A stretch of 64,000 bases of DNA from Ruminococcus sp. (GCA_017534835.1 JAFXVT010000022.1:1-64000), one strand, 5' to 3'. Positions 32,334-41,360 are shown, counted from the stretch's first letter. The notes: generated by a model not told the origin, from the letters alone. Program-made: numbers and translations.

Positions 32334-35292
32334 TATCGATTCCTGACTTGTCCTCATCGTCATCGTCCTCCGGTCTGTATCCTATCTCCTCGAGGCGTCG
32401 CTTTTCCTTCTCGATAGCCTCTCTTACAGCTGCTTCGCGGCGCGCTCTTTCGTCCTCCTCGCTGTCCTCGGAGATCTGTCTTCCGAGCTTCATCACAGTC
32501 TTCATCTCATAAAGTGCGATGAGCGTTGTCGGTATCATCACGAGCAGCAGGATCAGCTTTCGTGCGTCCGTGAATGAGTCTGCCCACATAAAGAACCTCG
32601 CCTTGCACACGAATTTTCCGGCGATTTTGTCCGGGTCAGCGTGAGTGCTGTCTTCTGTCGGATTCGCATCGCCTCTTGTGATGAAGCGACCGTCCTCGTC
32701 AACTCCGACTATCCTGTGAGTAACAAGCTTTCCGCGGATGTCGCTCTGGTCTGAATAGAAGGAGATTATGTCGCCCTCTGCGAGCTCGGAAGGGTCTGTT
32801 TTTCTGATGATTATGTAGTCATCGACACGGAGCGTCGGCTCCATACTGCCGGTAACTACCTTCAATATACTGTGCCCGAAAACGTTCACAGCTTTGCCCT
32901 GAGCCGAGAATACCATAACGTAGATGACGAATGCGAGCGAGGCTATAACGAGCACAGATGCGATGATGTTCGCGATAGAATTCGAGCGGTCATTCTCATC
33001 GGCATTGTCCTCTGATGCTCCGGCTTCGGCATTCTTCATTTCACGTACCTTTTCGGCATTCTGGCGGATACTGTTTTCGAGCTCCTTTTTCTCAGCCTTT
33101 CGCTCATTCCACGCACGGACGAGTTTCTCGGCAGGGCTGACGCGGTATTCCTTGTAAAGCCGCTTCATCTCCGCCTCGACAGCGGCGGTCTCCTCCGGCG
33201 TTCTCACCGGCGGAACGTATACGGGCTTCGGCTTCTTCCTGTCCTCAAGGCGCTTTTTGCGCTTGAAACGCCAGTCGCTGATATATCGCCGCAGCTCGTA
33301 CTTTGCTACCTTTGCGTACTTGCGGTAGTATATCTCCATTTCCTCGTGCTCATGCTTCATCCGCTCCTTTTCAGCCTTCTTCGCCTTCTTGCTGGCGAGG
33401 AGCTGCCTATACAGCGGATCATCGGTATCCTCGGGAATGATGCCGAAAACCACTGCGAGGATGTGCCTGATAAGTCTTATCAGCACATATATCGGATTCC
33501 ACGAATATTCGCGGTATATCTCCATAAATGGCTTGTTCTCGAAGTGCTCGCGCTCAGCCTTGAGACGCTGGGCACGCTCTGCCTCGGCGCGTTCCTTTTC
33601 ACGCCGCTGCTGTTCGAGCTTCATACGTGCGGCAACGGCTCTCGGGTCCTCGGCTGTTTCATCGTCAGCCTTGCCCTTTTCCTCCATTGCCTCCTTTGCA
33701 GCCGCTATCTCTTCCTCGGTCACCGACTCATAAGCCTTCTTCTCGAGCTCCTCAGCATTTCCTGCCTTGTTGAGCTCCTCTTCGCCGATGCCCTCGGCTT
33801 CTCCGAGCTCGCTCACTGCGAGCTTTCTGTTCTGCTCTATGCGTTCACGCTCGGCGGCGATACGCTCCTCCTCCGCACGCTTCTGACGGGCTTCCTCCTC
33901 GCGGCGGCGTATCTCCTCGAGACGGGCAAGACGCTCCTCCTCGAGCCGCTGACGCTCGCGCTCCTCGGCTTCCTGCTCGGCGCGCTTCTTTGCGAGCATT
34001 TCCTGTAGGCGTTTTTCCTCCTCCGCCTTTGCTATGCGCTGACGCTCGAGCTCCTCCTTGCGTGCCTCCTCGATGCGAGCCTGCTCTGCACGGCGCTCTT
34101 CTTCCTCGAGACGCAGACGTTCCGCTTCCTTGCGCTGTATCTCTCGCTCTCTGAGGTATTCGGTCTCGGTCTCGATGACCTCGTTTATCTGCTCGAACAT
34201 CTGATTCAGGTCCGGAGGAAGCTTCTTTTCGAGCCTGAAACCGCCGTCTGCTGCGATATATCCGGCAACAGCCTCGGATGAGACGCTGTAATCCGCCGCG
34301 AGTTCCCTGTCGAACCGCTTCAGGAACTTCGGTGCTATCCTCTTCGGCTTCTGTGCCTTCAGCTCGGTGAGCTTGTCTGCGGTATCAGCATTCATATACG
34401 ACCTGAACAGCAGAAGATTCAGCACGACTACCTTGTAAAAGTCCTCGATATAGCCGTCCTGCGGCTTCACAGCACTGTTCTGTACGTTTATCTCATATCC
34501 GACCTTGTCATAGCTCTCGATGTACTGCCACAGCGTCAGACACGCTTTCAGGTCGATGTTCTTCATAATAGCGTTCGTGCGCATTACGGGCGGGCGGATA
34601 TATGTATTTCCGAGCGTTCTGCACAGCTCTGAGCCCTTGTAGCCCTCTATCGCTTTTTTCAGCTTCTCTACACGCTGCCATACTGTATAGCCGTTGTCGT
34701 CATAGCTGTCAAGGCTGTCGATGGTCTCAAGCTTCAGCTCGACCTTCATTCTGCCGCCTCTGCCGTCGTCTATCTCGGTATCGTACCCGAGCGAGTATAC
34801 CTCTTCATCGCGTGCGACCTGTGCGAGCTTTTCATAGCGCGTATTTATGAATATGAACAGCCTGTCGATGAGGGTGTTCACGAACTTGTTCTCGTAGGTG
34901 AAGAGGCTCTCTTCCTTGTGGATATTGAGTATTTTTGAGGGTGTGATCCTACCCGTTTTCTTGTCGATGTTCTGGATATAGTCAGTGTGCTGGGCGAGGT
35001 GCTTGACGGATTCGACCGTTATCTTCCTTGAGAGTGCGATAGGCACGATCTCCTCGACGTCCTCGATAGTCCGCCGCGGATCTCTCAGGAAATTGTCGAT
35101 GTGTACAAGACCGTTCTCGATAGCCTCGACCCACGAGACGTCGATAGCCTTCTCCATCAGCTTCCTGTTGAAGGCGAAGGTGTTATGGCTCGCGCGGAGG
35201 AGAGAATCAAGCGCGGAATAGACCTCGTCCTCGCCGAATATCTCTACAAAGTCAGAAAAATCCCTGTACCATTCATTGTACGTTTCCTTCAC
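32314..35292 (-). CDS. DUF2357-like / coiled-coil / SipW-type signal peptidase fusion
   Basis: A 992-residue three-part protein with a GTG start and GAGGTG upstream. Residues 1-330 are helical and include ESLFTYENKFVNTLIDRLF, the ENRFV-type core I associate with DUF2357, the domain encoded beside McrB-like ATPases; no PD-(D/E)XK nuclease motif follows. Residues about 380-760 are dominated by Arg/Glu-rich coiled coils. A membrane helix (about 773-796) then leads to a signal peptidase I domain of the SipW/ER type: catalytic Ser816 in TGSMEPTL and His859 in LVTHRIV, with RGDAN downstream and a second hydrophobic segment. Catalytic residues look intact. The upstream gene encodes the matching AAA+ ATPase. 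The DUF2357 call is from recall and needs a profile search. Confidence 0.85.
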   Translation of the reverse strand: MKETYNEWYRDFSDFVEIFGEDEVYSALDSLLRASHNTFAFNRKLMEKAIDVSWVEAIENGLVHIDNFLRDPRRTIEDVEEIVPIALSRKITVESVKHLAQHTDYIQNIDKKTGRITPSKILNIHKEESLFTYENKFVNTLIDRLFIFINTRYEKLAQVARDEEVYSLGYDTEIDDGRGGRMKVELKLETIDSLDSYDDNGYTVWQRVEKLKKAIEGYKGSELCRTLGNTYIRPPVMRTNAIMKNIDLKACLTLWQYIESYDKVGYEINVQNSAVKPQDGYIEDFYKVVVLNLLLFRSYMNADTADKLTELKAQKPKRIAPKFLKRFDRELAADYSVSSEAVAGYIAADGGFRLEKKLPPDLNQMFEQINEVIETETEYLREREIQRKEAERLRLEEEERRAEQARIEEARKEELERQRIAKAEEEKRLQEMLAKKRAEQEAEERERQRLEEERLARLEEIRRREEEARQKRAEEERIAAERERIEQNRKLAVSELGEAEGIGEEELNKAGNAEELEKKAYESVTEEEIAAAKEAMEEKGKADDETAEDPRAVAARMKLEQQRREKERAEAERAQRLKAEREHFENKPFMEIYREYSWNPIYVLIRLIRHILAVVFGIIPEDTDDPLYRQLLASKKAKKAEKERMKHEHEEMEIYYRKYAKVAKYELRRYISDWRFKRKKRLEDRKKPKPVYVPPVRTPEETAAVEAEMKRLYKEYRVSPAEKLVRAWNERKAEKKELENSIRQNAEKVREMKNAEAGASEDNADENDRSNSIANIIASVLVIASLAFVIYVMVFSAQGKAVNVFGHSILKVVTGSMEPTLRVDDYIIIRKTDPSELAEGDIISFYSDQSDIRGKLVTHRIVGVDEDGRFITRGDANPTEDSTHADPDKIAGKFVCKARFFMWADSFTDARKLILLLVMIPTTLIALYEMKTVMKLGRQISEDSEEDERARREAAVREAIEKEKRRLEEIGYRPEDDDDEDKSGIDNEKENG

Positions 35293-35426
35293 TTGCTCTC
35301 ACCTCGCTTTCATTCACGGTTTCATACGTCTCAGGGACACCGCACAACTGCGTACCGCCTGCCCGTTTGTGCGCCCATTCGTGACGTACAGACAAGCGAG
35401 CAATACGCAGTTCTCAGTTGATGTTA

Positions 35427-37004
35427 TCAGAACAGCTTCTGTAATCTTTCCAGATAAGCGATGGATTCGTTCATCTTGTTCTTTCCGAACAGCTTGTTCA
35501 TATATGTACACAGCTCGCGCAGCTCTTCACGGAGCATCGCGAGGTTAAGGGATTCAAACTTTCTGAAGATCTTAGTTGCGAGAACGTAGTCGATGCCATC
35601 GAGCTCTTCGCCGCCGCAGGCTACATATACCGGAACAAAGAAGTTCATCTGCTTGAGGATACGGTTACCGAAGGCAACTCGCAGCTTTTCGATGACCCAC
35701 AGGTCGAGCTGCTGTATCTTTTTGAGGTTCTCCTGCGAGATAGGGTATTTATCGAATGCCTCGCGGAAAAGTCTGTCGAGGTGGTCGAATCCGAGGTTCA
35801 TCGGCGGAGTATCGGGCGCATCGAAAGGGATGCCCTTCGCATCGAGATTTATCGGCTGAGCACGGTCGTATACCTTATCAGAGATAGCGAACGTCGAATC
35901 GTCGTTGTTCGCGGTTCCGACGTACCATATATTCTGTGGGATCCGTATTTTTCCCTTGTCGAGCTTGACGGGGTCGGTGCTCCACGCATTCGGGACAATA
36001 TCGAGCTCCCACTCGTCAGCGTTAGGCATTTCGAGGATAGAGAGCATTTCGGCGAAGTAATACTCGACACGGGCGATGTTCATCTCATCGAGAAGGATGA
36101 GGTTAACGTCATTGTTATAGCCCGAGGAGTAGATACGCTTGAGCACCTCAGTCTCGTTGAAATTCTTGGTGAATTCGTTGAAATATCCGAAGAGCTCGGT
36201 GCGGTCACGCCATGAGGGCTGTACAGAAGCGATAGTCGTATCGACCTGAAGGAACTTTCCGAATGAGTACGGGAGAGAAGTTTTACCTGTACCGGAAATA
36301 CCCTGAAGGATGATGAGCTTCGTTGAAGCCATACCTGCAACGAAAAGGCGTATCGTTTTCAGCTCATAGAACAGGTGCATACGCGAGCAGGCGAAATTGC
36401 GGAATCTGTCGCATATCCCTGAAAGGTCGATATCGTTGTCGTACTCGGGCGGAGTGTAGCTCTTGTAGAAGTTGTCGACTTCGATGAGCTTCGAGAAGCG
36501 GTAATCGACAGTCTGAACGACGCCGTCCTCGACAGTTCCCACAGCGACAGCCGCTGCTGCTTCCGTGCCCTCCTCGCCATCTGCGCCTGTCTGAGCGCCG
36601 GGAAGAGTCATCGTACCTGTTCCGCCGCCCATCTGAGCGACCTTCATTGCCATTATCTCGTCCTTTTCCTTCGCCATTTTCATAACGCGGCGCTGAAGAA
36701 GAGCGATCTCTTCAAGCAGGTCTTCGTTGCTGACGAGGGAATGTCTGAACCGTATATATTTCCTGATGAACATAAATATCATCACGGCGATGAGCACATA
36801 GATGGCGATGATTATGATTATCGAAAGGATCGACAATATCCAGCCGAGCGCGCCGAAATCCGTTGAGTATTCCTTGAAAATCTCTATATAGTTCTTTATG
36901 TCGAATATCTGCTTTATGCCCCGTACTGCTCCGTTGACTATCTCCGCGTAGCCCTTGAGCATTTCCGACATAAAAGCGAAAAACCATTTCAGAAATCCGT
37001 TCAT
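35427..37004 (-). CDS. Membrane-anchored McrB-like AAA+ ATPase
   Basis: A 525-residue protein. An amphipathic N-terminus and one strong membrane helix (about 55-82) are followed by a coiled segment and an AAA+ module of the McrB/MoxR class. Walker A is GISGTGKTS with Lys241, and Walker B is LILLDEMN with Asp306-Glu307, followed by ARVEYYFAEML, a McrB-type feature. The McrB GTP signature MNxxDR is replaced by TANNDDS, so ATP is the more likely nucleotide. Membrane anchoring and the neighbouring DUF2357-signal peptidase fusion argue against a restriction role and for a membrane remodelling or secretion role. A CGGAG site precedes the ATG. Confidence 0.88.
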   Translation of the reverse strand: MNGFLKWFFAFMSEMLKGYAEIVNGAVRGIKQIFDIKNYIEIFKEYSTDFGALGWILSILSIIIIIAIYVLIAVMIFMFIRKYIRFRHSLVSNEDLLEEIALLQRRVMKMAKEKDEIMAMKVAQMGGGTGTMTLPGAQTGADGEEGTEAAAAVAVGTVEDGVVQTVDYRFSKLIEVDNFYKSYTPPEYDNDIDLSGICDRFRNFACSRMHLFYELKTIRLFVAGMASTKLIILQGISGTGKTSLPYSFGKFLQVDTTIASVQPSWRDRTELFGYFNEFTKNFNETEVLKRIYSSGYNNDVNLILLDEMNIARVEYYFAEMLSILEMPNADEWELDIVPNAWSTDPVKLDKGKIRIPQNIWYVGTANNDDSTFAISDKVYDRAQPINLDAKGIPFDAPDTPPMNLGFDHLDRLFREAFDKYPISQENLKKIQQLDLWVIEKLRVAFGNRILKQMNFFVPVYVACGGEELDGIDYVLATKIFRKFESLNLAMLREELRELCTYMNKLFGKNKMNESIAYLERLQKLF

Positions 37005-37065
37005 GTGCTGCTCCGATCAATAATAAAAATAGATGATTCCTCCGCACTGCCGCGGAGATGCTGCG

Positions 37066-37833
37066 TCACTCCGAAATATCTGTTGTATCCTTTGCTGCTT
37101 CCGATGTGCCGTTGAGAGCCTCCTGAAGCATCGCATTTGCTTCCCGTTCCTTCTGAAGTGCAGCCTCAAGAGCTTCATCAACGGGCTCAGCCGCCGGCTC
37201 AGGCTTTGTCTCAGACTGCTTCTGAGAAGCGAGGTATTCCTCGATAGCACGGCGCTTTATCTCCTCCTCGTCTATCTCGGCAGGCTCGGGACGCTTTGCC
37301 TCGATAATGGTCGCGATGAACTTGTAAAGCTCAAAGAGGAAGAATATTGCCATAGGAATAACGATGCAGATGAAGAAGCCTGTCTTTGTACGCAGGAAGT
37401 TCATAAGGCGTCCGACTACCGGCAGCTTTACGTTCGTCCATCTGCCGATAACTGCGCCGGGCGAGATAACGTCCGTATCGTTCATAGTGTTGTTATCGCC
37501 TCGTGTAACGTAGCCATCAGTGCCGTTCTTGTCAACTATCTCGACTATTCTATGGGTGTTCTTGACTCTTTTGCCGTCGATAGTCGTCCAGAAGGTGATG
37601 ACATCATCGACCTTGAGTGACTTCATATCGTCGACCTCCTTACAGATGATGAGGTCGCCCTGCTTAAAGGTAGGCTTCATTGAGTCGGATTCTACGGTCA
37701 GAGGTATAAAGCCGAGAAGATTCGCAACTCCGTTGTTCCTGCCCGATGAGAAAACCATTATTGTGATGAGGAATGCAAGGATCAGCACGATCCATGCCAG
37801 CACGTTTGCAATGATACTTACTGCCTTTTTCAT
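37066..37833 (-). CDS. sipW: SipW-type signal peptidase I with cytosolic tail
   Basis: A 255-residue S26B-type signal peptidase. An N-terminal membrane helix (7-28) is followed by the catalytic Ser51 in SDSMKPT and His94 in NTHRIV (Ser-His type, as in Bacillus SipW and ER SEC11 rather than the Ser-Lys type), then VTRGDNN, a second helix (about 152-176) and an acidic, Glu/Ala-rich cytosolic tail (about 180-255) that is longer than in Bacillus SipW. It should process the SipW-type signal peptides found on the neighbouring TasA-like proteins. It is encoded between a TasA-like gene and the AAA+ gene. Confidence 0.93.
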   Translation of the reverse strand: MKKAVSIIANVLAWIVLILAFLITIMVFSSGRNNGVANLLGFIPLTVESDSMKPTFKQGDLIICKEVDDMKSLKVDDVITFWTTIDGKRVKNTHRIVEIVDKNGTDGYVTRGDNNTMNDTDVISPGAVIGRWTNVKLPVVGRLMNFLRTKTGFFICIVIPMAIFFLFELYKFIATIIEAKRPEPAEIDEEEIKRRAIEEYLASQKQSETKPEPAAEPVDEALEAALQKEREANAMLQEALNGTSEAAKDTTDISE

Positions 37834-37849
37834 ATGAAATTGATCTCCT

Positions 37850-38563
37850 TTAGGTCGTTTCTGTTATTTTGAAATTCATGCTGAGCTTCAGTGTTCCGCC
37901 GACAATGTTGTCGAGGCAGTCCGGATCGTTTCCTTCGAGCCAAATAACGACGGTATATTTATCTTTGTCCTTAGCCTTGAATTTTTCGCCGGTCGTGCGC
38001 ATAACTATCGATGACGACAGGAATTCGCTGTCGCAGTCGCCCTCCATGCCTGCACCGTTCGACTTTGTTTTGCCGTATACGGTTTTTTCACCGTTTTTGT
38101 ATACTGCTATACGAACAGCCTCGTCCACGCCCTTTGTGACGTTTTCAATGTTCATCTCTCCGGTATAGCTGAGAGTATCGTCGCCTGAATTGATGAGATA
38201 GAAGGTGTAGGCGATGTAGTTGTCGCCGTTGTGGCTGCCGTTTATCATATCAACATTGGGAGGTATGTCCTCGCCGCTGATATTTGTTATGTCATAGATT
38301 ATATTCGCATTGAGAACGGCGTTTGACCTGTCATATTCCGGCGTTTCCGACAATGTAAGTCCCTGATGCACCATATCATACTTGTTGACCTTCACGGTGA
38401 AGCTTCCGAATTTGTCATAGAAATACGATATTGCGTAAGCTATCGCAACGATGAGGATAAGTATGATAACGAGCAGCGCAAGAACTCTCATAAGGATGAA
38501 ATGCCGCTTGACCTCTTTGCTTGTTCTTCTCAGCTCAAGGACGTCTCTTACTTTTTCTTCCAT
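37850..38563 (-). CDS. TasA/camelysin-like membrane-anchored protein
   Basis: A 237-residue protein with a charged cytosolic N-terminus (1-22), one membrane helix (about 24-46) and an extracytosolic beta-rich domain. The pattern of the latter (YTFYLINSGDDTLSY, then YTVVIWLEGNDPDCLDNI and GGTLKLSMNF) resembles the TasA/CalY domain of SipW-dependent fibre subunits. The signal region is not the usual A-x-A-W-F type, so it may stay membrane-anchored as an assembly base or minor subunit. It lies 16 nt before sipW, as TasA-family genes often do in Bacillus. Confidence 0.8.
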   Translation of the reverse strand: MEEKVRDVLELRRTSKEVKRHFILMRVLALLVIILILIVAIAYAISYFYDKFGSFTVKVNKYDMVHQGLTLSETPEYDRSNAVLNANIIYDITNISGEDIPPNVDMINGSHNGDNYIAYTFYLINSGDDTLSYTGEMNIENVTKGVDEAVRIAVYKNGEKTVYGKTKSNGAGMEGDCDSEFLSSSIVMRTTGEKFKAKDKDKYTVVIWLEGNDPDCLDNIVGGTLKLSMNFKITETT

Positions 38564-38612
38564 TGCGAGACCCCCATTCTGTATTTATGCTGCGCAGGAT
38601 CCTGCGCCTGTT

Positions 38613-39371
38613 TTATGTATCGTTCTTTTTTCTGACGTATCTTTCTGCCATATATTTGCCGGCGAGCGAGCCTGCACAGTATGAGCACTCGAACGTATAA
38701 AGAGCCTCAGCCTGTCTGCTGTTGAAAACGCCGTCAGCGATAGGCTCTGCGCCGATGTCGTTGACGAAGCCGATTATCGACTTCACCGCATTGTCGGAGC
38801 GTTCGCCGTTCCCGAGAAAATTTGCCACCTCAGGGCTCAGCATAACGTAGTCGACCGGGAATCCGGAAAGTCTCATCATCGGGCAGGTGTCTCCTCCGAA
38901 ATCCGAGAGCATAAAGTGGAATCCGCGGTTGCGCAGGTGCTGGAGCACCTCTGCTGTCCGGGCATCGTTCTCCTCGAGGAGCTTTTGTGACAGCTCAAAG
39001 CATATCCTGCTCGTCGGGACCTCGTAGTGCATAAAATAGTCGAGAAGCGACTTCTCAGCGCCCGGCTCCTTCATAAATCTCACCGGCATATAGACTGAAA
39101 GCCAGTTGAAGCTGATCTCACGCTCGGTGAAGGTCCTGTACGCCTCAAGAGCCTGTACGAGTTCAAGGACGAACAGCCTTACCGCCTGATTCGTTATCTC
39201 GCACACATCGCGGAACTTATCGGGCGTGAGCACGCCGAGCTTCGGGGAATTCAGGCGTGTCTGCGACTGAAAGGCAGCTATCTGACCGCTCGATATGTCT
39301 CTTATGACGCGGTAGTAGAGCTCGACTGCACGGAGTCCGCCGACTGTTGACTTTATTGTGCTATCTTCCAT
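38613..39371 (-). CDS. Degenerate EAL-domain protein
   Basis: A 252-residue EAL-fold protein that has lost several catalytic motifs: the EAL triplet is replaced (FQSQTRLN), DDFG is LSDFGG, and the KID lysine motif is MLSP, while NWLSVYMP, CFELSQ and IADGVF are recognisable. It is thus probably not an active cyclic-di-GMP phosphodiesterase and may bind the nucleotide or a partner protein as a sensor. GGAGGTG precedes the ATG at 39371. A consensus promoter upstream and a 49-nt gap to the next gene make it the first gene of the SipW/AAA operon, where it could link matrix assembly to cyclic-di-GMP. Confidence 0.85.
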   Translation of the reverse strand: MEDSTIKSTVGGLRAVELYYRVIRDISSGQIAAFQSQTRLNSPKLGVLTPDKFRDVCEITNQAVRLFVLELVQALEAYRTFTEREISFNWLSVYMPVRFMKEPGAEKSLLDYFMHYEVPTSRICFELSQKLLEENDARTAEVLQHLRNRGFHFMLSDFGGDTCPMMRLSGFPVDYVMLSPEVANFLGNGERSDNAVKSIIGFVNDIGAEPIADGVFNSRQAEALYTFECSYCAGSLAGKYMAERYVRKKNDT

Positions 39372-39421
39372 ACCGGCGTCACCTCCCGACATAATATCTG
39401 CATATACTCTTATACTATTTC

Positions 39422-39450
39422 ATTATAGCATATATACGGTCAAGTGTCAA
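39422..39450 (-). promoter_or_regulatory. Promoter of EAL-SipW-AAA operon
   Basis: TTGACA (39445-39450) and TATAAT (39422-39427) on the minus strand, 17-nt spacer, about 55 nt before the EAL gene. The -10 context (ATATGCTATAATGA) is shared with the promoter of the glycan operon at 5.4 kb. Confidence 0.85.
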
Positions 39451-39610
39451 TGAATTAACTTATAAAATTAGCCGGTAAAATTCGTATATTTGCATAAAAA
39501 CAGGCGGTTTCCGATACATTCCGTAAAACTGACGGTCAATATTACATCGTGTTTCATCGGCAGTTATTTGCAAGGTGAACGTCGGATCTTTTACTGCCGG
39601 GATCGGGAGA

Positions 39611-39644
39611 AAAAAACACGGCTCTCGTATTTGAGAACCGTGTT
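39611..39644 (-). terminator. Terminator after hsdS fragment
   Basis: A 12-bp stem with one mismatch (39615-39626 with 39633-39644); on the minus strand it is followed by TTTTTTCTCC, about 30 bp past the hsdS fragment. Confidence 0.75.
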
Positions 39645-39675
39645 CTTAGTTCAGAAAGGTTTCTGTATTCGGTTG

Positions 39676-39897
39676 TCAGCTTGCTTTATTGATCAGTGTC
39701 GGGAAAACCTTGGCATTGGTATAAATTACATAATCACTGATGCCGCTGTTTTCAACAGCCTTTATAATCCCTAACCTTACCCACTCCCATGAATCAGGAA
39801 TATCAAACGGTATCTCGTCCGAAACATCTCGAATCTCCTTGCCGATCTGCTCGCAGTAGGCATAAGGCAAATTATCAGAATAAAACCATTCAAGCAT
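39676..39897 (-). pseudogene. hsdS: Fragment of type I restriction specificity subunit (HsdS)
   Basis: A 73-residue open frame contains EIPFDIPDSWEWVRLG, the typical opening of a target-recognition domain in type I restriction specificity subunits, which are normally about 400 residues. Both sides are missing and no hsdM or hsdR is nearby, so this is a remnant, retained with its own terminator. It sits at the left edge of the A+T-rich island and marks past rearrangement. A small real peptide cannot be excluded, since the frame has an ATG and a stop. Confidence 0.65.
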
Positions 39898-40089
39898 TCT
39901 TTATGACTTATTGTAATTACTTTTATATAATGCTGCTGACACATTGATACATAAGTTTACTTACAACAAGTTTGTGACACATATGCTTTGAAAATATAGT
40001 AATCTGATAATGCCACATTCTAGTAAAATAAATATCTACAATTAATAAAAACATAATAGAGTTCATGTCAAAAGCTAAAAGTATATTAT
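39898..40089. other. A+T-rich gene-free spacer
   Basis: Together with the repeat that follows, this forms a stretch of about 420 bases without a coding frame. It is far more A+T-rich than DNA left of 39.4 kb, which marks the compositional boundary of the island. No RNA gene or repeat was recognised in this part. Confidence 0.5.
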
Positions 40090-40290
40090 TAGTTATAGAA
40101 ACGACGATTTATACATTTTGTATTTGTCAAATATCGCTATTCTGCGTGTTTTTAGTTGAAAGCATTTCCTGCTTTGGCAAACATTACAAATAGTAAAAGC
40201 TGTAATTAGCAATTATGTGCATTGAAAACAGTATATAAAAATGATATAATAAAGTAGAGTAATTATGCGTTGATAGGGTAATTATGCCCT
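40090..40290 (+). repeat. Promoter-bearing repeat, left copy
   Basis: About 200 bp that align, with interruptions, to the reverse complement of 55332-55531. Identical blocks include AATTAGCAATTATGTG and ATATAAAAATGATATAAT, and matching order extends outwards (TAGTTATAG, TGTATTTG, CAAACA-TACAAAT, ATATGCGTT-class). It contains the promoter of the giant-protein operon. Confidence 0.8.
40222..40250 (+). promoter_or_regulatory. Promoter of the giant surface-protein operon
   Basis: TTGAAA (40222-40227) and TATAAT (40245-40250), 17-nt spacer, about 70 nt before the first gene. The same promoter is present in the right, inverted repeat copy. Confidence 0.85.
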
Positions 40291-40322
40291 TTCACAGATA
40301 TATGGCACTGGAGGTGAACATA

Positions 40323-41360
40323 GTGAGTGCAAAAGCTTATGAAGCATTGTCTAAATCCTCAGAAGAAAGTACGGCTCCTCAGACTGCACAAAGTCAGGAG
40401 CAGCAAAATGACGAAGAAAAAGAAAGAAAACGGCGTTTAAAAGTTTCGTTGATAAAGTTTGGAGCGCTTGCTGTGTTTGCATTCATCGTCTGGATTTTTG
40501 CCACAATATCTTGGTTCAGTTCCAATTCATCAGTGTCTGGAAGTGGCATGGGCGTAAAAACGAATGCAATTTCTTTCCAACTCAAGTCTGCTGGTTCTGT
40601 CCATATGGATGAGGCTTTTGCGGCTGCGACAGAATATAAAGACGGTATTTCCATTAATGGATACTATTACACGGGAGAGGATAATGACAACGTAAAATGG
40701 CGCATGACACTTTCTTCCGCCGAGAAATTAGAGCCGGGAGCATTTGGTGAACTTACATTCTGGGTTGTGCCCGGAAAGGCAAATACAAATCTTGACATGA
40801 AATTTTCTGTTTCAATGCGAGGTTTTACCAAAAGCGGCTCGACATGGTCGGAAAGTACGGATACAACAGTACTTGGATATTTGAACAGCCATGTTTTATT
40901 CTTCCAAAATCGATACCCAAATCCGGCGGGTTCTGCTACGGAATTTAGTTACAGTGGTCTTATTAATCCGGATTTTACAAGGCTTGCATTGACAGAAAGC
41001 GATTCGGTCACAATTTACTGGGTTTGGCCTAACACATTCAAGCAGATGATGTATGTGGATGGAGCTACGGAATTAGGCGGAACGAAAGGCATAGCTTATA
41101 ATGATGCAACGTTGATGGCTATAAAAAGCTATGTGAATGAGAAAAAAACTGAAATGTTCCCTGCTGCTACAGCAGACCTGAATACTCATGTTTTAAATTG
41201 CTGCGGTTCGACAGCGACTGCTGGAGAAAAATCCGTTTCAATCACCGCACTTGATTCAGCATATAATGCAGCAGATACAGCAATCGGTGGTGGAATTCAA
41301 GGAGCTTTGACCGAATTGGATGCAAAGGCTATTGCCGAACACGAAATGGTATCACCATAA
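40323..41360 (+). CDS. SipW-type secreted subunit with long cytosolic N-terminus
   Basis: A 345-residue protein, GTG start with GGAGGTG 6 nt upstream; the longer ATG frame from 40284 has no ribosome binding site. Residues 1-43 are polar (Gln/Glu-rich, then KERKRRLK), residues about 44-64 are a membrane helix ending in ATISWFSSN, the SipW-type cleavage region, and the rest is a Ser/Thr-rich beta domain (ISFQLKSAG, GELTFWVVPGK, VTIYWVWP). I take it for a TasA/camelysin-like subunit. The long cytosolic segment before the signal is unusual and could contact the sorting machinery. First gene of a four-gene operon. Confidence 0.82.
   Translation: MSAKAYEALSKSSEESTAPQTAQSQEQQNDEEKERKRRLKVSLIKFGALAVFAFIVWIFATISWFSSNSSVSGSGMGVKTNAISFQLKSAGSVHMDEAFAAATEYKDGISINGYYYTGEDNDNVKWRMTLSSAEKLEPGAFGELTFWVVPGKANTNLDMKFSVSMRGFTKSGSTWSESTDTTVLGYLNSHVLFFQNRYPNPAGSATEFSYSGLINPDFTRLALTESDSVTIYWVWPNTFKQMMYVDGATELGGTKGIAYNDATLMAIKSYVNEKKTEMFPAATADLNTHVLNCCGSTATAGEKSVSITALDSAYNAADTAIGGGIQGALTELDAKAIAEHEMVSP

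Noticed and set aside
35427..37004. McrBC-type restriction system
   Set aside because: The AAA+ protein has a membrane helix, lacks the MNxxDR GTP motif, and the partner has a signal peptidase domain where a nuclease would be expected.
38613..39371. Active cyclic-di-GMP phosphodiesterase
   Set aside because: The EAL triplet, DDFG and catalytic lysine motifs are replaced, so enzymatic activity is not supported.
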